Assembly: GCF_003712105.1 (NCBI RefSeq)
Contig: NZ_RHLG01000003.1
Span: 186,001 to 250,000, forward strand
DNA length: 64,000 nucleotides
Reading direction: 5' to 3'
DNA from: Winogradskyella sp.
Lineage (GTDB): Bacteria > Bacteroidota > Bacteroidia > Flavobacteriales > Flavobacteriaceae
A program made the position numbers and the translations under genes. Shown one piece after another: positions 35,196 to 43,528 of this stretch. Within the stretch, counting starts at the first letter, position 1. Each line of letters begins with the position of its first letter. Below the pieces are notes generated by a model, which saw only the letters and a list, made by a program, of their open reading frames with translations, searched no databases and was not told the origin of the DNA.

Positions 35196-35742
35196 ATTAA
35201 TAGACATAGTTGATTCTCAAGGTAAACCAACTGGTACAATAGCTTTAAAGTCTGAAGCCCATAAAAACGGTTTGTACCATAATACCATTCATCTGTGGTT
35301 ATTTACTGAAAACGGTGAAATAGTATTACAACAACGCTCCAAAAAGAAAAAGATATATCCATTATTATGGGATGTCTCAGTAGCAGGACACATCGATGCT
35401 GGTGAATCTTTTGAAACTGCTGCTATTAGAGAATGTCAAGAAGAAATCGGATTAGATTTGACCGAAAGTGAACTGATTAAAATTGGAACGCATTTACACG
35501 AATCAATTTATGATGATGGAAAGGTCAAAGATTTTGAGTTCCATCAAATCTATATTGCCAAGCTTAATAAAGAATTAAATAGTTTAAAACCCCAACCAGA
35601 TGAGGTCGAAGCCTTAAAATTGGTTACTTTTAATGAGTTTGAAAATTTATTAGAGTCTAGTGAAAATAATTCGCACTTTATAGCTTCTAATACATCATAT
35701 TATCAGTTTGTTTTGAATACAATTAAATCTCAGATCCAATAA
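35188..35742 (+). CDS. Nudix hydrolase
   Basis: ATG at 35188, within the end of the aminotransferase gene, gives MDELIDIVDSQGK and 184 residues. The Nudix box is intact: GHIDAGESFETAAIRECQEEIGL (G-x5-E-x7-REUxEExGU). The HNTIHLWLFTENGEIVLQQRS start resembles the YfcD/isopentenyl-diphosphate isomerase-like group. It hydrolyses a nucleoside-diphosphate-linked or related substrate, unspecified here. The stop shares one base with the next ATG (TAATG). Confidence 0.92.
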   Translation: MDELIDIVDSQGKPTGTIALKSEAHKNGLYHNTIHLWLFTENGEIVLQQRSKKKKIYPLLWDVSVAGHIDAGESFETAAIRECQEEIGLDLTESELIKIGTHLHESIYDDGKVKDFEFHQIYIAKLNKELNSLKPQPDEVEALKLVTFNEFENLLESSENNSHFIASNTSYYQFVLNTIKSQIQ

Positions 35743-36419
35743 TGCAATTATTACTCTTAGCTGTAGCTCCTGTATTAGCCATAATCACATATATCTATGT
35801 TCAGGATAAATATGAAAAAGAGCCTATTGGCCTATTAGTAAAAAGCTTTTTGTTAGGGGCGTTTATAAGTATTCTTATCGTACTCATACTTTACGTTTTT
35901 ACTGGTAATCTTATTCCGTTAACAGATAAGTTCAGTATTTGGCAGCAATTTGTTCAAGCATTTATAGTGGTTGCATTAGCCGAAGAGTTCAGTAAATATA
36001 TCATTGTGCGCTACTATGCTCAACCCAAAAAAGATTTTAATGAACCCTATGATGGCATTGTGTATGCTGTTATGGTTTCCATGGGGTTTGCATGTACAGA
36101 AAATATCATGTATGTTTTAGAAGGTGGGTTTAGCACGGCTATATTACGTGCATTTACAGCTGTCCCTGCACATGCAACTTTTGGCATTCTGATGGGATAT
36201 TACATGGGCAAAGCAAAGTTTTCGAATAACAAAGCCAAGTTAAATCTTACTGGACTTTTACTAGCAACCATATTCCATGGTGCTTACGATTTCTTTTTGT
36301 TTATCAACTTTATACCAGGGATATCTATTGGTGCATTTATTTCTTTGATTGTTGGTATTGTACTTTCAAGAAAAGCTATTAAAAATCATCAACGGGATTC
36401 GAAATTCAAAGACAAATAA
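35742..36419 (+). CDS. PrsW-family intramembrane metalloprotease
   Basis: 225 residues, about eight helices. PrsW motifs: ALAEEFSKY (E-E-x-x-K/Y) in the helix near residue 80, YAVMVSMGFACTENIMYV with E-N, VPAHATFGILMGYYMG and the last-helix histidine FHGAYDFFLF. In other bacteria PrsW cleaves anti-sigma factors at site 1; the target here is unknown. It is coupled to the Nudix gene through TAATG. Confidence 0.88.
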   Translation: MQLLLLAVAPVLAIITYIYVQDKYEKEPIGLLVKSFLLGAFISILIVLILYVFTGNLIPLTDKFSIWQQFVQAFIVVALAEEFSKYIIVRYYAQPKKDFNEPYDGIVYAVMVSMGFACTENIMYVLEGGFSTAILRAFTAVPAHATFGILMGYYMGKAKFSNNKAKLNLTGLLLATIFHGAYDFFLFINFIPGISIGAFISLIVGIVLSRKAIKNHQRDSKFKDK

Positions 36420-36426
36420 TCTTAAT

Positions 36427-36525
36427 TTATTTTGATAGTATTAGCACTAGTAATAGAACTGCTATAACTAAGATACTTGAGAATAAGAACACAATTCGTT
36501 TTACTAATAATTTTGAATTTTCCAT
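36427..36525 (-). CDS. Small single-span membrane protein, 32 residues (candidate)
   Basis: On the minus strand 17 bp after the Fur-family gene, ATG at 36525 opens MENSKLLVKRIVFLFSSILVIAVLLLVLILSK-stop. A short basic N-terminus (KLLVKR) followed by about 20 continuous hydrophobic residues is the classic layout of a small inner-membrane protein. There is no clear Shine-Dalgarno, which is usual in this phylum. It could be real and co-transcribed with the regulator, or a chance frame. Confidence 0.4.
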   Translation of the reverse strand: MENSKLLVKRIVFLFSSILVIAVLLLVLILSK

Positions 36526-36542
36526 ATAAGGAGATAAATATT

Positions 36543-36923
36543 TTAACTCAGACAATCTGTACACTGACCTTTTAAGAGTATATCAGCAGTATAAATATTT
36601 CTATTTTCGAAGTTTGGAATTGAGATATTAACCTCTAAGCATTCAACTTTTCCACAGTCTTTACATTCAAAATGTGGATGCACATCATTATGATGACCTG
36701 ATGAACATTGATGACATTTAGCATACCATTTTAATCCATTTGTGCCTGAAAACGAATGTATTGTACCTTCATTTTCAAGACGTTCCAAAATCCTATATAC
36801 TGTGGTCTTATTCATATCACCTTTAAGTTCTTCTACCAAATCAACAACAGAAAGTGCAGCATCGCGGTTCTCAAATATTGATAAAATAATACTTAAAGAT
36901 TTTGTTTTTCTCTTAATACTCAT
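36543..36923 (-). CDS. Fur-family metalloregulator (Zur-like)
   Basis: 126 residues. The winged helix is DLVEELKGDMNKTTVYRILERLENEGTI. The metal sites are in CHQCSSGHHNDVHPHFECKDCGKVECLEV plus the end CTDC, giving two CxxC pairs and a histidine-rich loop. The family represses metal uptake or binding genes when loaded with metal. Its neighbour facing away is a MerC-type protein, and two copies of a TGCAAC palindrome lie between them, so a zinc-responsive role is likely but unproved. Confidence 0.9.
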   Translation of the reverse strand: MSIKRKTKSLSIILSIFENRDAALSVVDLVEELKGDMNKTTVYRILERLENEGTIHSFSGTNGLKWYAKCHQCSSGHHNDVHPHFECKDCGKVECLEVNISIPNFENRNIYTADILLKGQCTDCLS

Positions 36924-36936
36924 AAAACAAATTTAA

Positions 36937-36988
36937 TGCAACAAGTATGCAATAACAAATTTTATAATATATTTGCAACCAAGTTGCA
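36937..36988. promoter_or_regulatory. Two operator-like palindromes between the Fur-family and MerC genes
   Basis: TGCAACAAGTATGCA (36937-36951) and TGCAACCAAGTTGCA (36974-36988) are near-identical 15-mers, each with an inverted TGCA end pair; the second is TGCAAC-N3-GTTGCA. The second overlaps a -7-like TATATTTG (36968-36975) reading to the right. Position and symmetry suit a Fur/Zur-type autoregulatory operator. Confidence 0.6.
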
Positions 36989-37026
36989 TTAACGATTGAT
37001 AGTTGTCGTTAATAGTATTGTTAAAA

Positions 37027-37099
37027 ATGGCGGGTATACTTAAATGTAATAGAGTTGATATTACTTATTTGGTTTTGTTAAAATTTTGCCCGCCATTAT
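37027..37099 (+). other. Long inverted repeat in the leader of the MerC gene
   Basis: AATGGCGGG (37026-37034) and CCCGCCATT (37090-37098) form a perfect 9-bp stem around a ~55-base loop. A 26-codon frame MAGILKCNRVDI...FCPPLFI starts at the ATG within the left arm and ends before the main start. It could be a structured leader or attenuator. Confidence 0.45.
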
Positions 37100-37116
37100 T
37101 TATTTAAAAATCATTA

Positions 37117-37539
37117 ATGATAGCTTTAAATTCAACTTTTCGTAAGAACAATTCAGATTATATTGGAGCTATAGCAAGTACATTATGCTTAATCCATTGC
37201 TTAGCTACTCCATTTATTTTTTTAGCACATAGTTCAGTGCATCATAACCACGGACATGCGTCCCCATTATGGTGGAAAGCTTTTGATGTCGTATTTGTCT
37301 GTATTTCATTTATTGCTGTGTTTTGGTCAACGAGGCACAGTACTAATAAGAATATAAAATATGCACTTTGGGCGAGTTGGTTTGTACTATGTTTTATAAT
37401 CATGAATGAACATTTTAGCATCCTAGCAATACCAGAAAGTGCAATTTATATACCAGCTATTGCTTTAGTTATTTTGCACTTATACAATAAAAAATATTGT
37501 CAATGTAATGATGAATCTTGCTGTACAAGTAAATTATAA
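37117..37539 (+). CDS. MerC-domain membrane protein
   Basis: 140 residues with four helices. MerC features: TLCLIHCLATPFIFLA in helix 1 with two cysteines and a histidine, a histidine-rich loop (HHNHGHA) and a C-terminal cysteine cluster (YCQCNDESCC). In mercury operons MerC imports Hg(II). Stand-alone flavobacterial copies next to Fur-family genes are more likely to handle zinc or similar metals. The leader carries an inverted repeat, and two palindromes lie upstream. Confidence 0.85.
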   Translation: MIALNSTFRKNNSDYIGAIASTLCLIHCLATPFIFLAHSSVHHNHGHASPLWWKAFDVVFVCISFIAVFWSTRHSTNKNIKYALWASWFVLCFIIMNEHFSILAIPESAIYIPAIALVILHLYNKKYCQCNDESCCTSKL

Positions 37540-37596
37540 TTCTTTTAAAGATTGAATAGCTTTAATTGCATTTGTTAGTAAACAGCATTTAAAAGT

Positions 37597-37622
37597 AAAT
37601 TGATTCCAAGGGAAATCAATTT
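37597..37622. terminator. Hairpin after the MerC gene
   Basis: AAATTGATTCC (37597-37607) pairs with GGAAATCAATTT (37611-37622), one base bulged, around a 3-base loop. There is no long T-tract, so termination is uncertain. Confidence 0.4.
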
Positions 37623-37661
37623 TGAAGTGTTTAATTAAAAATTAAACGATTTGTTTTAGAA

Positions 37662-37690
37662 AACCCACCATAAATTATGGTGGGTTTTTA
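37662..37690. terminator. Bidirectional terminator between MerC and DinB genes
   Basis: AACCCACCATAA (37662-37673) pairs with TTATGGTGGGTT (37675-37686), a 12-bp stem with a minimal loop, flanked by A's and by five T's (37685-37689). It lies between convergent genes. Confidence 0.85.
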
Positions 37691-37705
37691 TAATTAATGT
37701 TCTTC

Positions 37706-38146
37706 TTAATCAAGTAAACGCCTATGATAATTAATTTGTCCAAGATGATATGCAAGGTGCGATTTAAGATGTAGCAAAAAATACGCAGTGGTCATATAAT
37801 CCTCAAACGGATTCCTTCTGTATTCTTTTTGTAAATCTTCGTCAGACAGTTTATTAAGTGTATTTGCAATCATTGTTTTTGTATCGTCTAACATCGCAAT
37901 GATGTCATTAACTGGAACATCTTTTTGCGAAAACTCTAAATCGCGTTGTCTTATATAACCAGTATTACCTAGTGTAGCACCAATAAAATGGTTAAGATTA
38001 CCTACTAAATGAAGTGCTAAATTACCTGAGCAATTACTCACAGATTTATCAACTTTCCAAATAACAGTTTCGTTATTATAAGCGTTTAATTCTTTTTTTA
38101 CAGCATCTAAATCTCTGTGAAATAGTTTAATTAATGACTGAACCAT
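37706..38146 (-). CDS. DinB/DUF1572-like protein
   Basis: 146 residues forming a four-helix DinB-type bundle. The three histidine positions typical of the fold can be seen in NLALHLVGNLNHFIG and HLKSHLAYHLGQINYH. The family is a metal-binding fold used by thiol transferases and other enzymes; this member has no known substrate. It is a single gene facing the terminator shared with MerC. Confidence 0.88.
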   Translation of the reverse strand: MVQSLIKLFHRDLDAVKKELNAYNNETVIWKVDKSVSNCSGNLALHLVGNLNHFIGATLGNTGYIRQRDLEFSQKDVPVNDIIAMLDDTKTMIANTLNKLSDEDLQKEYRRNPFEDYMTTAYFLLHLKSHLAYHLGQINYHRRLLD

Positions 38147-38220
38147 GGTTAGGATTTAATTTAAGTATTGTGATATTCATAAAAGGAATTCGGTTCAATA
38201 AAAATAGCTAATATTTACAG

Positions 38221-38228
38221 TATTTTTG
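38221..38228 (+). promoter_or_regulatory. -7 promoter element TATTTTTG close to the exporter start
   Basis: TATTTTTG fits the TAnnTTTG consensus. Only four bases separate it from the ATG at 38233, so transcription would begin at or near the start codon and give a leaderless or very short-leader mRNA, if this is the promoter and the start is correct. Confidence 0.5.
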
Positions 38229-38232
38229 CACC

Positions 38233-39438
38233 ATGAATAGACAAAAGCGTTCTCAAGGAGAATTTGTGATTTTAATGGCAGCACTTATGTCTATTGTAGC
38301 GCTATCTATAGACGCCGTTTTACCTGCTTTACCTGAGATAGGCGATTTTTTAAGCGTAAAAAACGCCGAAGAGACTCCCAAAATAATCACTACTATTTTT
38401 TTAGGTCTTGGTATTGGGCAACTTCTTTTTGGCCCATTATCAGATAGTTTTGGGCGTAAACCAATAGTATATGTTGGGTTTATAGTTTTTGTAATTGCTT
38501 CTATAATATGTATTACCACAAAGAATTTTGAAATGATGCTATTTGGCCGTATACTGCAGGGTATCGGCTTAGCTTCCCCAAGAACCATGTGTATCGCCAT
38601 GGTTAGAGATTCTTATAGTGGCGATTATATGGCAAAAATTCTATCTATAGTCGTAATGGTATTCATTTTAGTACCAGTAGTTGCCCCAACGCTTGGACAG
38701 TTTTTAATGCAGCATTACCAGTGGAAATCTATATTTACCTTTAATCTTGTCTTTGGTGTTTTAGTCATATTATGGTTTTGGTTACGACAAACCGAAACAT
38801 TAAAACCTCAATACAAAATACCTTATCGCTTATCAATTTTTAAAGATGGAACCATTGCGTTTTTCAAAATAAAACCAGCGGTAATCTACACGATACTTTC
38901 AGGGTTAATTACGGGTTCATTTATGGTGTATTTGAGTACATCACAACGCATATTTGAACGCCAATACGATATGGCTGACGAGTTTCCTTTAATTTTTGCC
39001 AGTCTAGCTATATCTGTTGGGCTTGCCACTTTTTTAAACAGTCAACTTGTTGTAAAATATGGTATGAAGCGAATTGTGCATATTTCAATGTTAAGTTTTA
39101 TAATAATATCGCTTGTGTTCTTACTGCTATACAATGGAGACAAGCCAAGTATAGCAGTACTAATTGGATTTTTTGCAATTCAATTTTTTACAATCGGATT
39201 TTTGTTTGGAAATCTAAGAGCATTGGCAATGGAACCAATGGGGCATATTGCTGGCATAGGTTCTGCACTCAATGGGTTTATATCTACAGTTATGGCAGTA
39301 CCCATTGCAGATTATATTGGCAAATATGTAACTGATTCAGTAACGCCTTTATTTTCTGGCTTTTTAGTTTGTGGTCTTTTGTCTCTAGCTTTATTTTACA
39401 CGCTAAGAAAAAATGTACCAGTATCGGTGAATGCCTAA
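38233..39438 (+). CDS. Bcr/CflA-type drug-resistance MFS transporter
   Basis: 401 residues, 12 helices. The Bcr/CflA features are LMSIVALSIDAVLPALPEIGDF (motif D1 region with the conserved acidic residue), GQLLFGPLSDSFGRKP (MFS motif A) and FGRILQGIGLASPRTMCIAMVRDSY. It is a proton-driven exporter of drugs or metabolites in the inner membrane; the substrate is not predictable. The last 4 bp overlap the convergent Sua5 gene. Confidence 0.92.
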   Translation: MNRQKRSQGEFVILMAALMSIVALSIDAVLPALPEIGDFLSVKNAEETPKIITTIFLGLGIGQLLFGPLSDSFGRKPIVYVGFIVFVIASIICITTKNFEMMLFGRILQGIGLASPRTMCIAMVRDSYSGDYMAKILSIVVMVFILVPVVAPTLGQFLMQHYQWKSIFTFNLVFGVLVILWFWLRQTETLKPQYKIPYRLSIFKDGTIAFFKIKPAVIYTILSGLITGSFMVYLSTSQRIFERQYDMADEFPLIFASLAISVGLATFLNSQLVVKYGMKRIVHISMLSFIIISLVFLLLYNGDKPSIAVLIGFFAIQFFTIGFLFGNLRALAMEPMGHIAGIGSALNGFISTVMAVPIADYIGKYVTDSVTPLFSGFLVCGLLSLALFYTLRKNVPVSVNA

Positions 39439-40055
39439 AAAATCTCTAAACTTCCTTTACCTTCTCTCACTATAAGTGGTTCGCTTAGAGATAAGTCTAT
39501 CACTGTTGAGGCTTCGTTATCACCAAAGCCACCATCGATTACAACATCTACAATACCTTGCCACTTCTCGTAAATTAATTCAGGATCAGTAGTATATTCT
39601 AAAATATCATCATCGTCTCGTATAGATGTAGAAACAATTGGGTTATCTAATGCCGAAACTAATTCGAGAATTATATTATTATCTGGCACGCGAATACCAA
39701 CAGTCTTACGCTTTTTAAAAGGGTTTGGTAAGTTTTTAGAACCTGGAAGAATAAAGGTATAAGCACCAGGTAATGCACGCTTTAATATTTTAAAGGTTGA
39801 AGAATCAATTTGCTTAACATAATCACTGAGATTACTTAAGTCTTTACATATAAAAGAAAAATTAGACTTTTCTAATTTAATTCCTTTTAGTTTGGCAATA
39901 CGTTCTAAAGCTTTAATATTTGTGATATCACAGCCGAGACCATAAACTGTGTCAGTAGGATAAATTACCAAACCACCTCTTTTAAGCACATCAACAACTT
40001 TCTGAATAGCTCGAGGGTTTGGATTTTCGGGGTATATTTTTATGAATTCTGCCAT
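39435..40055 (-). CDS. L-threonylcarbamoyladenylate synthase (Sua5/YciO/YrdC family)
   Basis: 206 residues. The YrdC domain carries GGLVIYPTDTVYGLGCDI, the ATP/threonine site signature, and the KLKGIKLEKSNFSFICKDLS region, and ends with STVIDLSLSEPLIVREGKG. It makes threonylcarbamoyl-AMP for t6A modification of tRNAs that read ANN codons. The length is that of the short TsaC/YciO form. YciO-like paralogues exist, so the essential function is likely but not certain. Confidence 0.9.
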   Translation of the reverse strand: MAEFIKIYPENPNPRAIQKVVDVLKRGGLVIYPTDTVYGLGCDITNIKALERIAKLKGIKLEKSNFSFICKDLSNLSDYVKQIDSSTFKILKRALPGAYTFILPGSKNLPNPFKKRKTVGIRVPDNNIILELVSALDNPIVSTSIRDDDDILEYTTDPELIYEKWQGIVDVVIDGGFGDNEASTVIDLSLSEPLIVREGKGSLEIF

Positions 40056-40190
40056 ATATTAAAAGTGCAATTAAAAGATTTATTTCAACATTTAAATAAC
40101 CTTTATGTTAAAAAACACTTATAGTGCCTTAGTTCTGTAACATTGTATTGTAATTTTAAGTCTATAGTTATATATCAATCAATTTATTTT

Positions 40191-41150
40191 ATGACTTCAT
40201 CAATCAAAATCATCCTTTTTGCATTACTATCCATTAATGTATATGCAAATACATCAAAACCACCTATTAAATTCTTGAAGGCAGAATTTATTAATGAGAA
40301 TACAACCCGAATTCCATTTAAAGTTATTGACCAACTCATAGTTGTAGAAGCTGAGTTATTAGATCAAAAAGGGAATTTTATAATAGACACAGGTTCTGAA
40401 ACACTCATTTTAAATAGTGCCCATTTTAAATCTAGTAAACTATCTCAGAAAGACAGTGAACAAACATTTGGTGTGAATAGTAATATCTATGACACCAAAA
40501 GGAAGTTTTTAAAGGTATTTCACCTTAACGAGGTTAGCTTAGATAAAATTAATGCTGATGTCATTGACCTTTCGCATTTTGAAAAAGTAAAACGCATAGA
40601 TCTATTAGGAATCATAGGCTTTAATGTATTGAAAGATTTTGAAATTTTTATTGACACCTATCTTAATCAGATAACCCTTTCAAAAATTGATAAACAAGGA
40701 GATAAAATATCAAAAAAGGTTTATGCAGAAAAAATAATAGACAGTGTAAATTTTAAACTTAAAAAGCATGCTATAGTCCTAGATGCCTACGTGGATAAGC
40801 ATAAGGTTAAATTTGGACTTGACTCAGGTGCAGAATTCAATCAGATTAATAAGAGTTTAAATTCAAAAATTTTAAAGTATTTTTATCCTAATAAACCTGT
40901 TAAACTCTACGGTGCAAGTGGAAAAAATAAATCGATAATGGCAGGGAAATTGCACAGAGTAAAATTAAACAACGCTATATACTTTGGTCCTATGAAAACC
41001 GTATTAGCAAATCTAAATACCATGAGTGAGGCCTTTGGCACAAAACTAGATGGCATATTAGGTTTTGAGTTTTTTGCACAGAAGAGAACAATAATAAATT
41101 ATAAAAAACAAAAATTATATTTCATTGATAATCCAATTATAAGACATTGA
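40191..41150 (+). CDS. Exported retropepsin-like aspartyl protease
   Basis: ATG at 40191 gives MTSSIKIILFALLSINVYA, a signal peptide; the upstream TTG frame from 40143 is unlikely. The 319-residue protein has two aspartic protease active-site motifs: D-T-G-S-E in FIIDTGSETLILN and D-S-G-A-E in FGLDSGAEFNQIN, one per half, so it is a single-chain two-lobed retropepsin-type fold. Its natural substrate is unknown, and it acts outside the cytoplasm. It overlaps the next gene's TTG start by four bases. Confidence 0.85.
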   Translation: MTSSIKIILFALLSINVYANTSKPPIKFLKAEFINENTTRIPFKVIDQLIVVEAELLDQKGNFIIDTGSETLILNSAHFKSSKLSQKDSEQTFGVNSNIYDTKRKFLKVFHLNEVSLDKINADVIDLSHFEKVKRIDLLGIIGFNVLKDFEIFIDTYLNQITLSKIDKQGDKISKKVYAEKIIDSVNFKLKKHAIVLDAYVDKHKVKFGLDSGAEFNQINKSLNSKILKYFYPNKPVKLYGASGKNKSIMAGKLHRVKLNNAIYFGPMKTVLANLNTMSEAFGTKLDGILGFEFFAQKRTIINYKKQKLYFIDNPIIRH

Positions 41151-42091
41151 ATTTTAAAACAAAACATATTGTCCTTTCTATAATACTATGTTTTATTAGC
41201 GCCATTGGGATTTCTCAAAAGCAATCCATGATGGGTTATAAAATTATTGGTAATGACATCATTTTTGTATTTGATGTTGACGACTATCCTAATATTAAAA
41301 ATAATGGAGAAAGGATAAAGGATGTTTATGTAGCTGGCGAGTTTAATGATTGGGCTCCAGATAAATGGAAGATGAAAAAAACCAGTGATTCTGTTTACGA
41401 ATTAAAAATGGAATTATCTGATTTTACTGATGATTTTGATTGGGAGTTTAAGTTTGTTGTTAATGGTATTCATTGGGCTGAGCCATCAGGAGATTTTAAA
41501 AATAGTGTTGAAGCTCTTAACAAATACGGAGAACCCTTAATGGTATACAACCTTAAAATGTATACTGCTTTTGCTACCAAGTATGGTAATGTAAAATTTA
41601 AACTAAAAGGCTACGAAGATGCTGATAAAGTGATTATAAGTGGCACATTTAATCGCTGGGACGAAACAGGTTTTAAAATGAATAAAACTAACTATGGCTG
41701 GGAAGTTACACTACAGCTTCGTCCTGATATATATGAGTATAAATTTATCGTTGATGGCGATTGGATAGAAGACCCAAATAATCCGTCAAAAACAAGCAAT
41801 AAATTTGGTGGCTATAACTCTCTTATAGATGTGCAAAAGATAGTTAGTTTTCAACTAAGTGATTTTAAAGATGCCAAAGAAGTGGTACTTTCTGGAGATT
41901 TTAATGATTGGTCTGAAGACCTATTTAAAATGGAAAAAACCGATAAAGGCTGGATTTATAAATTAAGACTGGCTGGTGGTAAATACCATTATAAATTTAT
42001 TGTCGATGGTAAATGGATAACAGATCCATATAATAGCGTCTTAGAATATGATGGCAATGGTAATATTAATTCAGTTTGCATGGTAAAATAG
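41147..42091 (+). CDS. Exported protein with three CBM48-like (glycogen-binding) domains
   Basis: 314 residues; TTG start at 41147 overlapping the preceding TGA, with a signal peptide (HIVLSIILCFISAIGIS). Three E-set/CBM48 modules follow: VAGEFNDWAPDKWKM, ISGTFNRWDETGFKM and LSGDFNDWSEDLFKM, each with YKFxVDGxWxxDPxN-like C-strands. These are the AMPK-beta/isoamylase-N glycogen-binding fold, but no catalytic domain follows. It probably binds alpha-glucan at the cell surface or periplasm. Coupled to an aspartyl protease gene. Confidence 0.86.
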   Translation: MNFKTKHIVLSIILCFISAIGISQKQSMMGYKIIGNDIIFVFDVDDYPNIKNNGERIKDVYVAGEFNDWAPDKWKMKKTSDSVYELKMELSDFTDDFDWEFKFVVNGIHWAEPSGDFKNSVEALNKYGEPLMVYNLKMYTAFATKYGNVKFKLKGYEDADKVIISGTFNRWDETGFKMNKTNYGWEVTLQLRPDIYEYKFIVDGDWIEDPNNPSKTSNKFGGYNSLIDVQKIVSFQLSDFKDAKEVVLSGDFNDWSEDLFKMEKTDKGWIYKLRLAGGKYHYKFIVDGKWITDPYNSVLEYDGNGNINSVCMVK

Positions 42092-42101
42092 TTCTAATAG
42101 A

Positions 42102-42809
42102 CTATTGCATTCCATAGGTCTTTTTTACTGCACTTATAACATCGTCATTTCCTAAGGCAATTAAAATTCCAAAATTTAGTGTATTAAATCGTCCTTTCTC
42201 AAAAAAGTTGTTTAAAGAATCTGGTGTGCTAATATCAGAGTTAACTTTATTAAAGCCGTATTCACTAAATACAGAAATATTCTTAGAAACTTCATAGGTT
42301 AAATAAAAACTTAATACTTGTAAATCACCTGTATCACTAAACTCAAAATCACCGCCAATTTTATTTCTAAATCTAACAGATCCAAACCCATAATTAATGC
42401 CTAGTTTCACCTTATTTAATGGTAAAAATTCGTAACCAAAATTAAAGGTGTGAGCCGTCGCTCTACTACTATTAAAATTTCCTATTACAGAGGTATCTTC
42501 AACATCAAAAACACTATGATTATAAGCATAGCCAACGTATAACTGTTTATATACAAACACCTTTGTTTTGAAAACAAATCCATATTCACCATCATAACCT
42601 TGTCCAATATAATTATTACCTGTAGTCATAGGTAGTTGATAACTCAGAGACCATGATACTGATTTCTGTCTAGCCTTGTTATATAGAAAGTTGAAGTTTG
42701 AAATACTATCAGTAGCTGAGCTCTTCAACTCTTCTTGTGAATAGGCTGAAGTAAAAACAAGCAGAACAACTAAAATTCTAATAAGTAAATTCAAACGCAT
42801 AGTTTTCAT
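42102..42809 (-). CDS. Probable outer-membrane beta-barrel protein
   Basis: 235 residues with a signal peptide (MRLNLLIRILVVLLVFTSAYS) and alternating amphipathic strands (SVSWSLSYQLP, YGFVFKTKVFVYKQLYVGYAYNHS, LKRLGINYGFGS-like, ISVFSEYGFNK, FNTLNFGILIAL). This is the pattern of small flavobacterial outer-membrane proteins. The function is unknown. The N-terminus overlaps the end of the upstream gene by 32 bp, so expression is coupled with the lipoprotein. The ATG at 42803, giving MRLNLL, is an alternative start. Confidence 0.75.
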   Translation of the reverse strand: MKTMRLNLLIRILVVLLVFTSAYSQEELKSSATDSISNFNFLYNKARQKSVSWSLSYQLPMTTGNNYIGQGYDGEYGFVFKTKVFVYKQLYVGYAYNHSVFDVEDTSVIGNFNSSRATAHTFNFGYEFLPLNKVKLGINYGFGSVRFRNKIGGDFEFSDTGDLQVLSFYLTYEVSKNISVFSEYGFNKVNSDISTPDSLNNFFEKGRFNTLNFGILIALGNDDVISAVKKTYGMQ

Positions 42810-43476
42810 TATTTATGTTCAATATTTGGCTCATTTCAACTCCATTATTAATGGTGTATCTAAATTCAACTTCAGAGCCTAACTGTGTTGAGAATGAACT
42901 ACTAAAATCTGGATTATCATCACCTAACATGCTACCAGAAGTAGCCATATCATAACACTGGCTCGCATTTTCATTAATTACCCCATCAACAAATACTTCG
43001 GCACATTGGGATGATATATAGTTAAAGCTAAAATCAATAGTGTTTCCATCTCCACTGACACGAGTTAAATCATAGCTGAAATTGCTCAATTCAATCAAAG
43101 TCACAGTATCTAAATCAAAGATAAAATCTTGTGGTATAAAAGTTTGTGTATTAGTTGAATAGGAGTAATCAGAATAGGAATTGTCTAACTGTATAGTCAC
43201 TTCAAAAGACTCGTTATATCCAAAGAGAGAGGTGATATTGAATTCGCCGTTATCATCAGTTAAGCCATCTCCAATTAAAAATGTACTGGCTGCAAATGAA
43301 GATCCGGTGGTTTTTACTTCAACTAAAGCATTTGACAAAGGATTCCCAAATTGGTCTACTACTCTACCTTGGATTATGACTCTTGTATTGTCTGCTATAA
43401 TTGTATCATCACAAGATAATAATAAACAGCATAAAATTATACCACTAAATGGGACTAAAAAACGAAAGTTCATCAT
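42778..43476 (-). CDS. Lipoprotein with carboxypeptidase-regulatory-like domain
   Basis: 232 residues; signal with lipobox LLLSC (near residue 22). Residues ~30-110 form a CarboxypepD_reg-like fold (VIIQGRVVDQFGNPLSNALVEVKTTGSSF, then DDNGEFNITSLFGYNESFEVTIQ). The C-terminal ~110 residues are beta-rich and without a recognised family. It may be a surface-exposed carrier or receptor subunit. It overlaps the barrel gene by 32 bp. Confidence 0.78.
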   Translation of the reverse strand: MMNFRFLVPFSGIILCCLLLSCDDTIIADNTRVIIQGRVVDQFGNPLSNALVEVKTTGSSFAASTFLIGDGLTDDNGEFNITSLFGYNESFEVTIQLDNSYSDYSYSTNTQTFIPQDFIFDLDTVTLIELSNFSYDLTRVSGDGNTIDFSFNYISSQCAEVFVDGVINENASQCYDMATSGSMLGDDNPDFSSSFSTQLGSEVEFRYTINNGVEMSQILNINNENYAFEFTY

Positions 43477-43528
43477 GCAACAGGTTTAATCACTAGATGC
43501 ATGTTAAATAAAAAGGTTGCGTATTGTT

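Noticed and set aside
37027..37107. Real 26-residue leader peptide gene
   Set aside because: The frame coincides with the inverted-repeat arms and has no independent support; kept only as a possibility within the leader finding.
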